Positions 1 to 6,608 of a stretch of 11,920 bases of DNA are shown piece by piece. This DNA comes from Candidatus Omnitrophota bacterium. GTDB taxonomy: Bacteria > Omnitrophota > Gorgyraeia > B26-G9. The notes beneath the pieces are model-generated. The model was given only the letters and a program-made list of their open reading frames with translations, was not told the DNA's origin and ran no database searches. The stretch lies in the NCBI GenBank assembly GCA_028718845.1, contig JAQULA010000031.1, positions 1 through 11,920 of the forward strand. Direction: 5' to 3'. A program made the position numbers and the translations under genes. The stretch's first letter is position 1; each line of letters starts with the position of its first letter.

Positions 1-1
1 G

Positions 2-619
2 GTCCTGAGCGGTTCGGGTTTGTCGTCGATGCTGAGCGTAAACAACATGGGCTATAATATTTTCGATTATTCCCTGCTTAAAAGCAAATCCGAATACGCG
101 CGGGAATATGTCCGGCAGAAACTGGAGGAAGCCCGGAATTCCGGAGATCTCTCCCGGGAGTGGATGAACCAAGAACCGGTTGTTTCTTTTCTCGACTCGA
201 AAACCGTGACCCTGGATTGGGAAGCGTTTCGCGGCAGGCTGCTTCCGGTTTTACGCGCGCTGGCCTTGCCGCGGCCGGAACTGGATGCGGAGCGGGCGCG
301 CGATCTTTATGTGTGGGCACGCGAATCCTTGGCGGAATTTTCCTTGATCCGCAGCCGGGAATTGGAATTACTTAACGGGACGGTAAACGAGCTGGCCGGG
401 GATATATTCATAAATACCGGCTTAGCGGAACGGAACCGGCTGGTTATCGAGGGCGAAAACGAGCTGCGGCGGGTTTACCGTAAATATTCGATCTTATTTG
501 CCGAACTGCGTTCGGCGGAAGGCGATGCCGCGGCGGCTGATTTGTTTACCGGGCCGGTGGCGCCGCAGTCCGCGGGAAACCGTCCGAGTCCCGGATTGAT
601 CCTGGAACAGAGCATTTGA
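2..619 (+). CDS. 3' end of an unrecognised gene (5' truncated by window edge)
   Basis: The frame is open from base 2 to the TGA at 617-619 with no in-frame stop upstream. No convincing Shine-Dalgarno precedes the first candidate starts (TTG 20, ATG 29, ATG 47), so I read this as the C-terminal part (about 205 codons) of a longer protein. The visible part is mostly charged and predicted helical: a YAREYVRQKLEEAR segment, a middle acidic/Arg-rich helical block, and a last helix around YRKYSILFAELRS. It then becomes a Pro/Ser/Gly-rich, probably disordered tail that ends in LILEQSI. I recognise no family. The tail resembles the last residues of the two large secreted proteins at the other end of the window (ending EIGRAI and RIDSAI), so it may be a third member of that exported set. 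HydE follows after 65 bases. Its coding status is likely; its function is unknown. Confidence 0.7.
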   Translation, partial: VLSGSGLSSMLSVNNMGYNIFDYSLLKSKSEYAREYVRQKLEEARNSGDLSREWMNQEPVVSFLDSKTVTLDWEAFRGRLLPVLRALALPRPELDAERARDLYVWARESLAEFSLIRSRELELLNGTVNELAGDIFINTGLAERNRLVIEGENELRRVYRKYSILFAELRSAEGDAAAADLFTGPVAPQSAGNRPSPGLILEQSI

Positions 620-684
620 ACATACGTCGGTCCGGGAGGGGGTAACCTTGGCCCGGAAAACCATCGGTTTTATAACCCGGAATT

Positions 685-1668
685 ATGAATAAACATACGA
701 TAGTGGATTATTTGCGTAACCCGAACGATCCGGTGCTGTTTAAGCAGGCGGATGCCGTACGCAGGAAATTTTGCGGGAATGCGGTATTTATCCGCGGGCT
801 TGTCGAGTTTTCCAATCACTGCTGCCGGAATTGTCTTTATTGCGGACTGCGCGGCAATAATCGCGTTTTGCGGCGTTATCGCCTGAGTCCGGATGCGATC
901 GTTGCCGCCGGCCGGACGATTGTTAAACGGGGAATTCGGACGGTTGTCCTGCAGTCCGGCGACGATTTTTTTTATACCCGTCCGATGCTGTGTTCGATCA
1001 TCAAACGGATCAAATCACTTCACCCGGATACCGCGGTGACGCTTTCGGTAGGAGAACGCCGGTTGGATGATTATCGTGCTTTTCGGGACGCCGGGGCCGA
1101 CCGTTATTTACTCAAGCATGAGACGATCAATCCGCGTCTATACACGGCGGTGCATCCCGGACACCGGCTTTCCCGCCGGCTGCGTATTCTGGAAACATTA
1201 CGGAAACTGGGGTATCAGGTCGGAGTCGGGATTATTGTCGGTCTTCCCGGGCAAACTCTTGATGATCTGGCGGAGGACATTATGTTTATGCGTGATTGGA
1301 TGCCGGGAATGGCCGGCATCGGTCCGTTTATCCCGCAGCAGCATACGCCGTTTCGCGATCACGTTCCCGGGGATTGCGCGACGGTGCTGCGGGTTCTGGC
1401 GCTGACGCGGATCATGACTAAAACCGTGCTTCTCCCGGTAACCACGGCCTTATCCAGTATCGCTCCCGGCGAAGGGCTGCCGTGCGCTTTGAAGGCCGGA
1501 GCCAATGTCATCATGGTTAACTTTACCCCGCGTGAAAAAAGACGACAATACGCGATTTATGATAACAAGGCCGCGGTTGGGTTTAAAAAAGCTTGTACCG
1601 TGATCCGGCAGGTGCGGCGGGTAATTTCCCTTGAACGGGGAGATGCTTTTTCCGCGGAGGGCAAATGA
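685..1668 (+). CDS. hydE: HydE-like radical SAM protein ([FeFe]-hydrogenase H-cluster maturase)
   Basis: The 327-residue product is a radical SAM enzyme. Cys46, Cys50 and Cys53 form the CX3CX2C motif that holds the 4Fe-4S cluster, within FSNHCCRNCLYCGLR, which reads like HydE. Other HydE-like stretches follow in order: the YRLSPDAIV helix, VLQSGDDFFY, TLSVGE, AGADRYLLKHET (about 136-147), VGLPGQTLDDL and GIGPFIP (211-217) followed by HTPF, then the C-terminal GANVIMVNFTP. The family acts with HydG and HydF to build the dithiomethylamine-bridged diiron subcluster of [FeFe]-hydrogenase. The close relative PylB is less likely because of the GIGPFIP block. The C-terminal accessory-cluster cysteines seen in some HydE proteins are not evident. 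ATG 685 is forced by an in-frame stop at 673-675; its ribosome binding site is weak. A small hairpin (657-671) lies just upstream. No hydF, hydG or hydrogenase gene is present nearby. The next gene overlaps by 4 bases. Confidence 0.85.
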   Translation: MNKHTIVDYLRNPNDPVLFKQADAVRRKFCGNAVFIRGLVEFSNHCCRNCLYCGLRGNNRVLRRYRLSPDAIVAAGRTIVKRGIRTVVLQSGDDFFYTRPMLCSIIKRIKSLHPDTAVTLSVGERRLDDYRAFRDAGADRYLLKHETINPRLYTAVHPGHRLSRRLRILETLRKLGYQVGVGIIVGLPGQTLDDLAEDIMFMRDWMPGMAGIGPFIPQQHTPFRDHVPGDCATVLRVLALTRIMTKTVLLPVTTALSSIAPGEGLPCALKAGANVIMVNFTPREKRRQYAIYDNKAAVGFKKACTVIRQVRRVISLERGDAFSAEGK

Positions 1669-2249
1669 GGCAAACTAAATTTTTAAGTAATGGGTGCCGG
1701 AAATATTGTGCCGCATTCGGGGTCATTGTCGTTGTTTTGTCGGCGGTGCTCGGCAATGCCGTGCCGGGCCTGGCGAAGCAGATTAAGGGTAAAAAAGCCG
1801 TAGCCTATCTGAACGATCATCGGGGGAGGATTGCCCAAGGCGGTTATTATGCGCTGGTTCTGCGCAGTTATCAACGCGATCCGCTGACCGATTCGGATAT
1901 CGACGCTTTAGTCTATAGTTCATTCCCGAACGCGTTGAGAATTGTCCGGGATAACGGTTATCATCGTCTGCGCCTGAGTGTCCGGCGCGGCCGTCCAGCG
2001 GTATCGGTTACCCCGGACGATTACGCTTCTTTTGAATCGATAATCAGCCGGGAGCGCTTATCTCCGCAGGTCGTGTTTGACCGGGCGGGGAAGGAGCTGT
2101 GTATAGTTTATTCCCGCCATTCGCGTTATACCCTAACTGCCCGGACCGATGCCGACGGCGACGTTTTGTTCGAGTTTGAAACCGAAAGGCACAAGCAGAA
2201 CCGCAACCGGCTGCTCGATGCGAATCAGGGCTTGCTGCGGCGGCATTAA
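1665..2249 (+). CDS. Secreted hypothetical protein, translationally coupled to hydE
   Basis: ATG 1665 overlaps the hydE stop (ATGA, 1665-1668) and is preceded by GGAGG at 1656-1660, so it is probably translated by coupling to hydE. The 194-residue product has a basic start, a hydrophobic core at about residues 16-33 and a likely signal-peptidase site after Ala37 (PGLA then KQ). The exported part is about 157 residues, basic and Arg-rich. It has no cysteine-rich or repeat architecture and no catalytic motif that I can recognise. It looks like a mixed alpha/beta domain with alternating beta-like strands near YTLTARTDADGDVLFEFE and a charged C-terminal helix. Pairing with hydE is odd because H-cluster assembly is cytoplasmic, so operon position alone does not tell its role. 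Function unknown; coding status is well supported by the ribosome binding site, overlap and signal peptide. Confidence 0.8.
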   Translation: MRQTKFLSNGCRKYCAAFGVIVVVLSAVLGNAVPGLAKQIKGKKAVAYLNDHRGRIAQGGYYALVLRSYQRDPLTDSDIDALVYSSFPNALRIVRDNGYHRLRLSVRRGRPAVSVTPDDYASFESIISRERLSPQVVFDRAGKELCIVYSRHSRYTLTARTDADGDVLFEFETERHKQNRNRLLDANQGLLRRH

Positions 2250-2264
2250 CGGGTGCTAAATCTC

Positions 2265-2293
2265 TTTTATCGATACCGGTTTTTTGCTATAAT
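2265..2293 (+). promoter_or_regulatory. Extended -10 promoter for the TPR-AsmA unit
   Basis: A perfect TATAAT at 2288-2293 is preceded by TG one base earlier (TG at 2285-2286), an extended -10. The region 17 bases upstream (2265-2270, TTTTAT) is a poor -35, which extended -10 promoters tolerate. Transcription would begin near 2300, about 25 bases before the start codon at 2325. It lies in the 75-base gap after the secreted hypothetical gene, so the downstream genes probably form a separate unit. Confidence 0.65.
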
Positions 2294-2324
2294 ATAAGCG
2301 TATGCATGACAGAAAGGGAAGAGT

Positions 2325-2858
2325 ATGAACGCGCGCAGATACTGCGTCTTTGTCGCGGTGGTGGCCATGGTCGTCGGTATCGTCCGGCCCGGGTTTGCCG
2401 ATGACGACCGTTATGTCCATCAATGCGCCCGCGAAGCCGCGGCGGAGGGGGACCGGAACGGCGCATTTTCCTTTTATCATTCGTTATTGCGCTCCGGTGA
2501 AGGGTCGCCGTATTACCACGACGCTTTGTTTGCCGCGGGAGAATATTATTTTTGGAATGCCGACTACCGGGACAGCTGCGAGGTATTTACCGCGCTGATC
2601 AATTGTTATCCGGGGGGAAAAGCCCTGCCGTTTGCCGCGGTTTTTCTGCTGCGCATCGATGAACGTTCCCGCCCCGGCGTTTCTTCGGACGATCTAAAGA
2701 AAAAGATCATCACTTTTAAGCAGCTCAGCCTGCTGTTCAGCGAATATAAAGAGTACGCCTATAATTCTCCCCTGGGAAACCGCTATAAAGCCGTTTATTT
2801 TATCGATCGCGTGGAATTCTATAAGAATGGGGAATTATTTGAAACGATTATTTTCTAA
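2325..2858 (+). CDS. Secreted TPR-like protein
   Basis: The 177-residue product begins with a clear signal peptide (hydrophobic residues 7-20, likely cleavage after Ala25 in PGFA then DDD). The mature part looks like two or three tetratricopeptide-type helical hairpins: residues about 33-60 (AAAEGDRNGAFSFYHSLLRS) and 63-95 (YHDALFAAGEYYFWNADYRDSCEVFTALINCYP), whose alternating small and aromatic residues and closing Pro fit the TPR pattern. A C-terminal section follows, ending FIDRVEFYKNGELFETIIF. Proteins of this size with TPR hairpins often act as periplasmic scaffolds, as in BamD or YbgF-like proteins, but no specific match is claimed. AGGGAAGAG at 2315-2323 provides the ribosome binding site. 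Its 3' end overlaps the AsmA-like gene, implying co-translation and a possible shared envelope function. Confidence 0.8.
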   Translation: MNARRYCVFVAVVAMVVGIVRPGFADDDRYVHQCAREAAAEGDRNGAFSFYHSLLRSGEGSPYYHDALFAAGEYYFWNADYRDSCEVFTALINCYPGGKALPFAAVFLLRIDERSRPGVSSDDLKKKIITFKQLSLLFSEYKEYAYNSPLGNRYKAVYFIDRVEFYKNGELFETIIF

Positions 2859-4914
2859 GCCGGTATTTGTTTTTGCGGTTATCGCCGTCCTGACGCTGTT
2901 GTTCGGTTTTTTAGCTCTCGCGGTTAAAATGGTTTTAACCGCCGAAAAGAGTAAAATAGAAAACGAACTGAGCCTTTATCTGCATCAAAACGTATTCATC
3001 GGAAGTATCCATTATATTCCCCCGAGCTTCATCGTTTTGCGTGATATCCGGGTCTCCGGAAACACCGCCGATATGCAATATTTGCCGCTTTCGATCGAAA
3101 GAATAACCCTGATTCTTTCTCTGAGCGAGCTGATCGGCAGGAAAAATCTGGTTATCAGCAAAATTTATTTCGCGCATCCGGAACTGGATTCGTTTAATTA
3201 TCCGATGTTTCTCAAGGAAAACCTCGAGGGGATAATCAACGTTATCAATATTCTGGCCAAAGGCCAGCCGCTGAAAATCGTCCTGGAAAACGGGCGGGGG
3301 ATTATTGACCGCAAGGGAAGCCGGGCGCAGGCGGTTATCGTTGACGCCAAAATCGGGATCGGCGCGGGACGGCGGGTTTCCAGCTCCGGGAGGGTAATGA
3401 TCGGACGCGTCGATGGTGCGAGAAAAGGGCGGTTGGCGCCGTCCCAGACAACCGGCATGCCGGTTGAATATGATTTTGCCGGGACGGCCAGGGAAGGAGG
3501 CCTGGCGATTGAAACGTTCCGGGTCAGCCGGGGGGATTTTACCGCCGCCCTGCAGGGAGAACTGGTAAAGGATGAGCTGTGGCTTAAGGGTTTTGCGACC
3601 GCGGAAAAGTTTTTCCCGGCACTGATCATCGGTTCGGGGCACCGCAATGAATTTATGGTGATGCTGGAAAACCTGCTTCGCTACGGAAAAATTCCTCAAC
3701 GCATCGGGATCTCGTCCGGGAGTTTGGCGGTTTTCGATATCGATTGCCGGCTGAAAATCGCTTCCAAAAAAATAACCATAGACTATATCCGCGCCAACGC
3801 GAATAATATTCCGCTGCGGGCAAAAGGCGCGGTTTTTTTTGGCGAACGGACCGTGATCGACTGCAGTATCGCTACCTTTCCGGACCAGCCGCCGGAGGCG
3901 CGGCGGAAAAATCCGCGCGGTATGGACGCGGCATTTATCGGTGATGCCGGAAAAGGAAAACTTAACGGCGCGTTCGATGTCGTGTTTAATAAAAATACCG
4001 AGGCGCGATCGATGCCCCAGCATTTGGAAGCGGCGTTTCAATCGTTATCGTTCGGCTTGTCCCCGGATGGCCGGTTTAAATTGTTCATCGACGAGCTGCG
4101 GCTTGCCTATACGCCCGGTCCGGAAACCTATTCGTTTTCTCTGCATAATGTCGATACCGAATTTGACGGCCGGGATAAAAGCCTGAAATTATTTTCTTTT
4201 TCGTCCGGAATTTTCGACGGTGCTTTGACCGGGAGGCTGGGCGTGAACATATCTCAATGGCCGCTGAAAACCGATTGCGATCTTATCGTGCAGGATGTCA
4301 GCGCGCATGAATTGGATGCGGTGCTGCTTTCCTTGTTCGGGGCTTATCGCTGCCTGCCGGCGAAATTGCCGGGCCGTATCGACGGAAGGTTTGCCTGCGA
4401 CCTGACCTATGCCAGCTATCCGGTTCCGGTATTGGGCGGAAATATAACTATCCGGGACGGGATCCTCGATAACGTGCGCTTTTTCGTCTGGCTGTCCGAT
4501 TTTTTTAATTTGCCGTCGTTAAAAAAAATCGATTTTACGACGGTCTCGGCCGATTTCGTGGCCACGGAAACATCCGCGGAGCTGAGAAATATAATCGTGC
4601 GGGCTTCGGAATTGTCCCTGGACGGAATGTTCGATCTGAAAGGCCGGGAACAAATCAGCGGAAAGTTATCCTTATCCCTCCCCCGGGAATTGATGGCGAC
4701 TTCGCCGAAATTTCAACTGCTGCTGGGATTACTGGATCCCAAAGTGACGGCCGTGGGCTTTTCGTTCCAATTATCCGGGTTATATACCTCGCTTAATTTT
4801 AAATGGCTGGAATCGGATTTTAAGCAGCGGATCCAGAAACTACTGCCCGGGTTTATGGAGCGGGGGATCGAACGAAAGGTACAAGCCGCGATTCAGGCGA
4901 TCGCGAAGCAATAA
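2827..4914 (+). CDS. AsmA-like membrane-anchored envelope protein
   Basis: The product of up to 695 residues has one N-terminal membrane segment (about residues 12-35). Next comes a short DUF748/AsmA-style opening, with IENELSLYLHQNVFIGSIHY and then IVLRDIRVSG, and a long beta-rich periplasmic region. Its C-terminal part (about 510-650) resembles the AsmA-like C-terminal domain: GGNITIRDGILDNV, then ELRNIIVRASELSLDGMFDLKG and SGKLSLSLP. It closes with an amphipathic helix. AsmA/TamB-type proteins bridge the inner and outer membranes and are linked to phospholipid transport and outer-membrane homeostasis; that role is inferred by family. ATG 2827 gives a 32-base overlap with the TPR gene. TTG 2839 is a good alternative: GGGGA at 2829-2833 lies 5 bases before it and the protein would start MKRLFSK. 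No terminator with a T-run directly follows. Confidence 0.75.
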   Translation: MGNYLKRLFSKPVFVFAVIAVLTLLFGFLALAVKMVLTAEKSKIENELSLYLHQNVFIGSIHYIPPSFIVLRDIRVSGNTADMQYLPLSIERITLILSLSELIGRKNLVISKIYFAHPELDSFNYPMFLKENLEGIINVINILAKGQPLKIVLENGRGIIDRKGSRAQAVIVDAKIGIGAGRRVSSSGRVMIGRVDGARKGRLAPSQTTGMPVEYDFAGTAREGGLAIETFRVSRGDFTAALQGELVKDELWLKGFATAEKFFPALIIGSGHRNEFMVMLENLLRYGKIPQRIGISSGSLAVFDIDCRLKIASKKITIDYIRANANNIPLRAKGAVFFGERTVIDCSIATFPDQPPEARRKNPRGMDAAFIGDAGKGKLNGAFDVVFNKNTEARSMPQHLEAAFQSLSFGLSPDGRFKLFIDELRLAYTPGPETYSFSLHNVDTEFDGRDKSLKLFSFSSGIFDGALTGRLGVNISQWPLKTDCDLIVQDVSAHELDAVLLSLFGAYRCLPAKLPGRIDGRFACDLTYASYPVPVLGGNITIRDGILDNVRFFVWLSDFFNLPSLKKIDFTTVSADFVATETSAELRNIIVRASELSLDGMFDLKGREQISGKLSLSLPRELMATSPKFQLLLGLLDPKVTAVGFSFQLSGLYTSLNFKWLESDFKQRIQKLLPGFMERGIERKVQAAIQAIAKQ

Positions 4915-4919
4915 AGCAG

Positions 4920-5001
4920 GCAGTTAACCGAGGGATGACCGTCCCGCCAAGAAGCGGCGGGACTAGGACGAGGGACGCAAAAACCAAACTGTGTTTGGCG
5001 G
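4920..5001 (+). other. Structured non-coding segment with alternative hairpins
   Basis: This lies in the 260-base non-coding gap between the AsmA-like and FKBP genes. A perfect 8-bp stem pairs 4941-4948 (GTCCCGCC) with 4956-4963 (GGCGGGAC). A second perfect 6-bp hairpin pairs 4984-4989 with 4993-4998 (CCAAAC/GTTTGG). The two compete with other pairings: 4944-4950 (CCGCCAA) can pair with 4995-5001 (TTGGCGG), and 4940-4945 (CGTCCC) with 4972-4977 (GGGACG). No T-run follows, so it is not a simple terminator. It could be 3' UTR structure, a dispersed repeat or a small RNA. I recognise no riboswitch class. Confidence 0.45.
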
Positions 5002-5038
5002 AAGATTTGAGTTAATTCGCGTGTGATTCGTGTGTATA

Positions 5039-5067
5039 TTGACAAGGGGCATTTTCCGCGCTACAAT
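5039..5067 (+). promoter_or_regulatory. Near-consensus sigma-70 promoter upstream of the FKBP gene
   Basis: TTGACA at 5039-5044 is a perfect -35. It is separated by exactly 17 bases from TACAAT at 5062-5067, a 5/6 match to the -10. Transcription would start near 5074. This is the best promoter in the window. A terminator hairpin (5095-5133) lies within the predicted leader before the FKBP start at 5175. Confidence 0.8.
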
Positions 5068-5094
5068 CAATCTTTATTGGGAATAAAAAACTCG

Positions 5095-5133
5095 AACCGC
5101 AAGGTAGAACTTTATAATCCTGCGGTTTTTTTT
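5095..5133 (+). terminator. Intrinsic terminator in the FKBP leader (attenuator or small-RNA end)
   Basis: AACCGCAAGG (5095-5104) pairs with CCTGCGGTT (5119-5127), with one bulged A and a 14-base A/T-rich loop. Eight T residues (5126-5133) follow. It sits about 20-60 bases downstream of the predicted start of the 5039-5067 promoter and 41 bases before the FKBP start codon. It could end a roughly 60-base RNA, or set how much transcript reads into the FKBP gene. Confidence 0.7.
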
Positions 5134-5174
5134 GTATTCATGAATAGAAGTGAAATCGGAAAGGAGTCGGAATA

Positions 5175-5681
5175 ATGCGGCGAATCAGTGTGTTGGCGGT
5201 ATGTTTGTGTCTGGGCGGTTATTTGACGGGTGTGGCATACGCGGCAGAAGGAGAAAAAATGGCGATTCAGAAGGGAAGCAAAGTAGCGTTTCAGTATAAG
5301 CTGACGGTCGATGAGGCAGTGATTGACAGTTCCAGGGAAGGGGCCCCCTTACTCTATACCCAGGGGCAGGGCGAGATAATTCCCGGACTGGAAAAACAGC
5401 TTGAGGGTATGCATGCCGGAGAGTCGAAGACCGTAACCGTTGCTCCGGAAGAGGCCTATGGCCCGGTGCGTCCGGATGCTTTGCAGGAAGTGGATCGTAC
5501 GCAATTGCCGCAGGGAATCGAGATCAAGGTCGGAACGCCTTTGCAGGTGCGCAGTCCGGACGGCCGCGCCCGGGTCGTAAAAATAGCGGAAGTAAAAGAA
5601 AAAACCGTGATGGTCGATTTTAATCATCCCCTGGCCGGGAAAACGCTGAAGTTTGAGGTGAAGATCGAATCCGTACAATGA
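5175..5681 (+). CDS. SlyD-type FKBP peptidyl-prolyl isomerase, exported form
   Basis: The 168-residue product has a signal peptide (residues 1-23, VAYA then AEGEK) and then a SlyD-like FKBP fold. The FKBP half shows VIDSS, the GQGEIIPGLEKQLEGM core and AYG. The insert-in-flap chaperone domain follows (about 95-145: RPDALQEVDRTQLP to RARVVKIAEVKEKTVMVDFNHP), and the FKBP strand returns as LAGKTLKFEVKI. SlyD proteins isomerise prolyl bonds and act as folding helpers. The His/Cys-rich metal-binding tail of E. coli SlyD is absent. ATG 5175 is preceded by AAGGAG at 5161-5166 (8-base spacer). A second AAGGAG-ATG pair lies in frame at codon 29, giving MAIQKGSKV, a normal cytoplasmic SlyD start (separate entry). 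The gene stands alone between a leader with terminator and a strong terminator downstream. Confidence 0.88.
   Translation: MRRISVLAVCLCLGGYLTGVAYAAEGEKMAIQKGSKVAFQYKLTVDEAVIDSSREGAPLLYTQGQGEIIPGLEKQLEGMHAGESKTVTVAPEEAYGPVRPDALQEVDRTQLPQGIEIKVGTPLQVRSPDGRARVVKIAEVKEKTVMVDFNHPLAGKTLKFEVKIESVQ
5248..5261 (+). promoter_or_regulatory. Internal ribosome binding site and ATG at the end of the FKBP signal peptide
   Basis: AAGGAG at 5248-5253, a 5-base A spacer and ATG 5259-5261 form a textbook initiation site in frame at codon 29. That is five residues after the predicted cleavage site. Starting here gives a 140-residue protein without a signal peptide beginning MAIQKGSKV. Two forms, periplasmic and cytoplasmic, may be made from one gene. 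The Shine-Dalgarno also encodes the Ala-Glu-Gly-Glu stretch, so chance cannot be excluded. Confidence 0.55.
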
Positions 5682-5698
5682 TTTTACCGGTGTGTGTT

Positions 5699-5737
5699 AA
5701 AATCCCCGCGATCATATTATCGCGGGGATTTTATTTT
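5699..5737 (+). terminator. Strong intrinsic terminator after the FKBP gene
   Basis: A perfect 14-bp stem pairs 5699-5712 with 5719-5732 around a 6-base loop (CATATT). The core is ATCCCCGCGAT/ATCGCGGGGAT, and TTTTATTTT follows. It starts 18 bases after the FKBP stop codon and closes that transcript. Confidence 0.92.
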
Positions 5738-5776
5738 CAGCTTCGGCCGGGATATAAAAAATATGCCGAGCGTAGA

Positions 5777-5807
5777 TCGTAACATATTGCCATAATATAT
5801 GTTACGA
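5777..5807 (+). promoter_or_regulatory. Inverted repeat upstream of the HD-GYP promoter (possible operator)
   Basis: TCGTAACATAT (5777-5787) and ATATGTTACGA (5797-5807) are perfect complements over 11 bases with a 9-base spacer. No T-run follows and a terminator already lies just upstream, so a protein-binding site is more likely than a terminator. It ends 26 bases before the -35 at 5834. The half-site GTTACG recurs upstream of the next promoter (6610-6615). A weaker outer pairing (GGCCGGGAT near 5746 with ATCCGGCC near 5821) flanks it. Confidence 0.4.
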
Positions 5808-5833
5808 ATTAATCGTGAAAATCCGGCCCTGCC

Positions 5834-5862
5834 TTGCAAATCAGAAAAACCTATGGTATACT
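5834..5862 (+). promoter_or_regulatory. Promoter of the HD-GYP gene
   Basis: TTGCAA (5834-5839), a 17-base spacer and TATACT (5857-5862), with TG at 5854-5855 making an extended -10. Transcription would start near 5869, about 40 bases before ATG 5911. From ATGG before the -10 to TTTTTTAA at 5873-5879 the sequence is nearly identical to the promoter at 6631-6659. Confidence 0.7.
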
Positions 5863-5910
5863 TTTCCATCTTTTTTAACGCATAGTTCGTATTACTAGGG
5901 AAGGAAGAGT

Positions 5911-6576
5911 ATGGTCTTAGTGACTAACGATACATTTACAACGGTCATGAATTATCTGGAACAGCATGAAAAGAAACACCGCTTTCCGGAATGGGTTATC
6001 CGGCATCAGAAAGAGGTTTTTCATCTGTCCTACCGCGTGGGGATTGCCTTGGGCTTTTCCAGTCAGCAGTTGACCGACTTGTCGATTGCGGCGCGATTTC
6101 ATGATATCGGCAAAAGTTCGATCGATCCGTATCTTATTAATCATAGCGGGGCGCTTTCCGAGGCGCAGCGGTATGAGGTTTTCGAACATGTGCGTCAATC
6201 CTATCAGATCCTTAAGAAGAAAGGCATTCAGTCAAAAACTATCTTAGCCGCGGTGTTTTCCCATCACGAAAACTTTGACGGCAGCGGCTATCCCGACCGG
6301 TTGAAGCAGGATGAGATCCCGCGGGAAGCGCAGATACTTCGTATTGTGGATTCTTTCAGCGCGATGCTCGGAAGCCGTCCGTACAGTAATCCTCATGCCA
6401 CAAGTCTCGACCAGGCGATTTCCCAGATAGAACAAGGCAGCGGGGTCTTATATAATCCGAATATGGTCGGGACATTCCTGAAAATCATCCGGCAAGGCAA
6501 TCTTTCCGGAACGGTTGATGAAGTGTTCGGATCCGTACACCCCGTCGCCTGCTTTAAGAGGAACGAGCATAACTGA
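5911..6576 (+). CDS. HD-GYP domain phosphodiesterase-like protein
   Basis: The 221-residue cytoplasmic protein is essentially one HD-GYP domain with short ends and no receiver, PAS or membrane segment. Expected metal and signature residues are present: an early helix His (His32 or His38), His64-Asp65 in FHDIGK, His93 in the next helix, His118-His119 in SHHENFDGSGYP (GYP at 126-128), and Asp147 in RIVDSFSAM followed by RPYS. HD-GYP proteins hydrolyse cyclic di-GMP or related cyclic dinucleotides. The usual H-P-x-x-G around the third His is changed to H-V-R-Q-S, and no GGDEF or riboswitch is visible in the window, so its substrate is not certain. AAGGA at 5901-5905 serves ATG 5911. The gene is preceded by its own promoter and is probably monocistronic or reads into the giant gene: no terminator is seen in the 154-base gap after it. 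Confidence 0.88.
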   Translation: MVLVTNDTFTTVMNYLEQHEKKHRFPEWVIRHQKEVFHLSYRVGIALGFSSQQLTDLSIAARFHDIGKSSIDPYLINHSGALSEAQRYEVFEHVRQSYQILKKKGIQSKTILAAVFSHHENFDGSGYPDRLKQDEIPREAQILRIVDSFSAMLGSRPYSNPHATSLDQAISQIEQGSGVLYNPNMVGTFLKIIRQGNLSGTVDEVFGSVHPVACFKRNEHN

Positions 6577-6608
6577 ACTCCTCTGTCCGAACGTCTGGAA
6601 TAATAAAT

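Noticed and set aside
657..671. AAAACC-ATC-GGTTTT hairpin before hydE
   Set aside because: The stem is only 6 bp, A/T-rich and lacks a T-run, so it is not called a terminator.
2935..4041. Long open frame (368 codons) on the minus strand opposite the AsmA-like gene
   Set aside because: It lies wholly inside the AsmA-like gene, has an Arg/Pro-rich composition typical of antisense shadows, and has no recognisable domain or ribosome binding site context.
4920..5010. Possible cyclic di-GMP-I riboswitch, prompted by GGGACGCAAA at 4972-4981 and the HD-GYP gene in the window
   Set aside because: The conserved upstream GCAAACC block and the second helix with its tetraloop receptor are absent, and the segment lies upstream of the FKBP promoter rather than in a leader.
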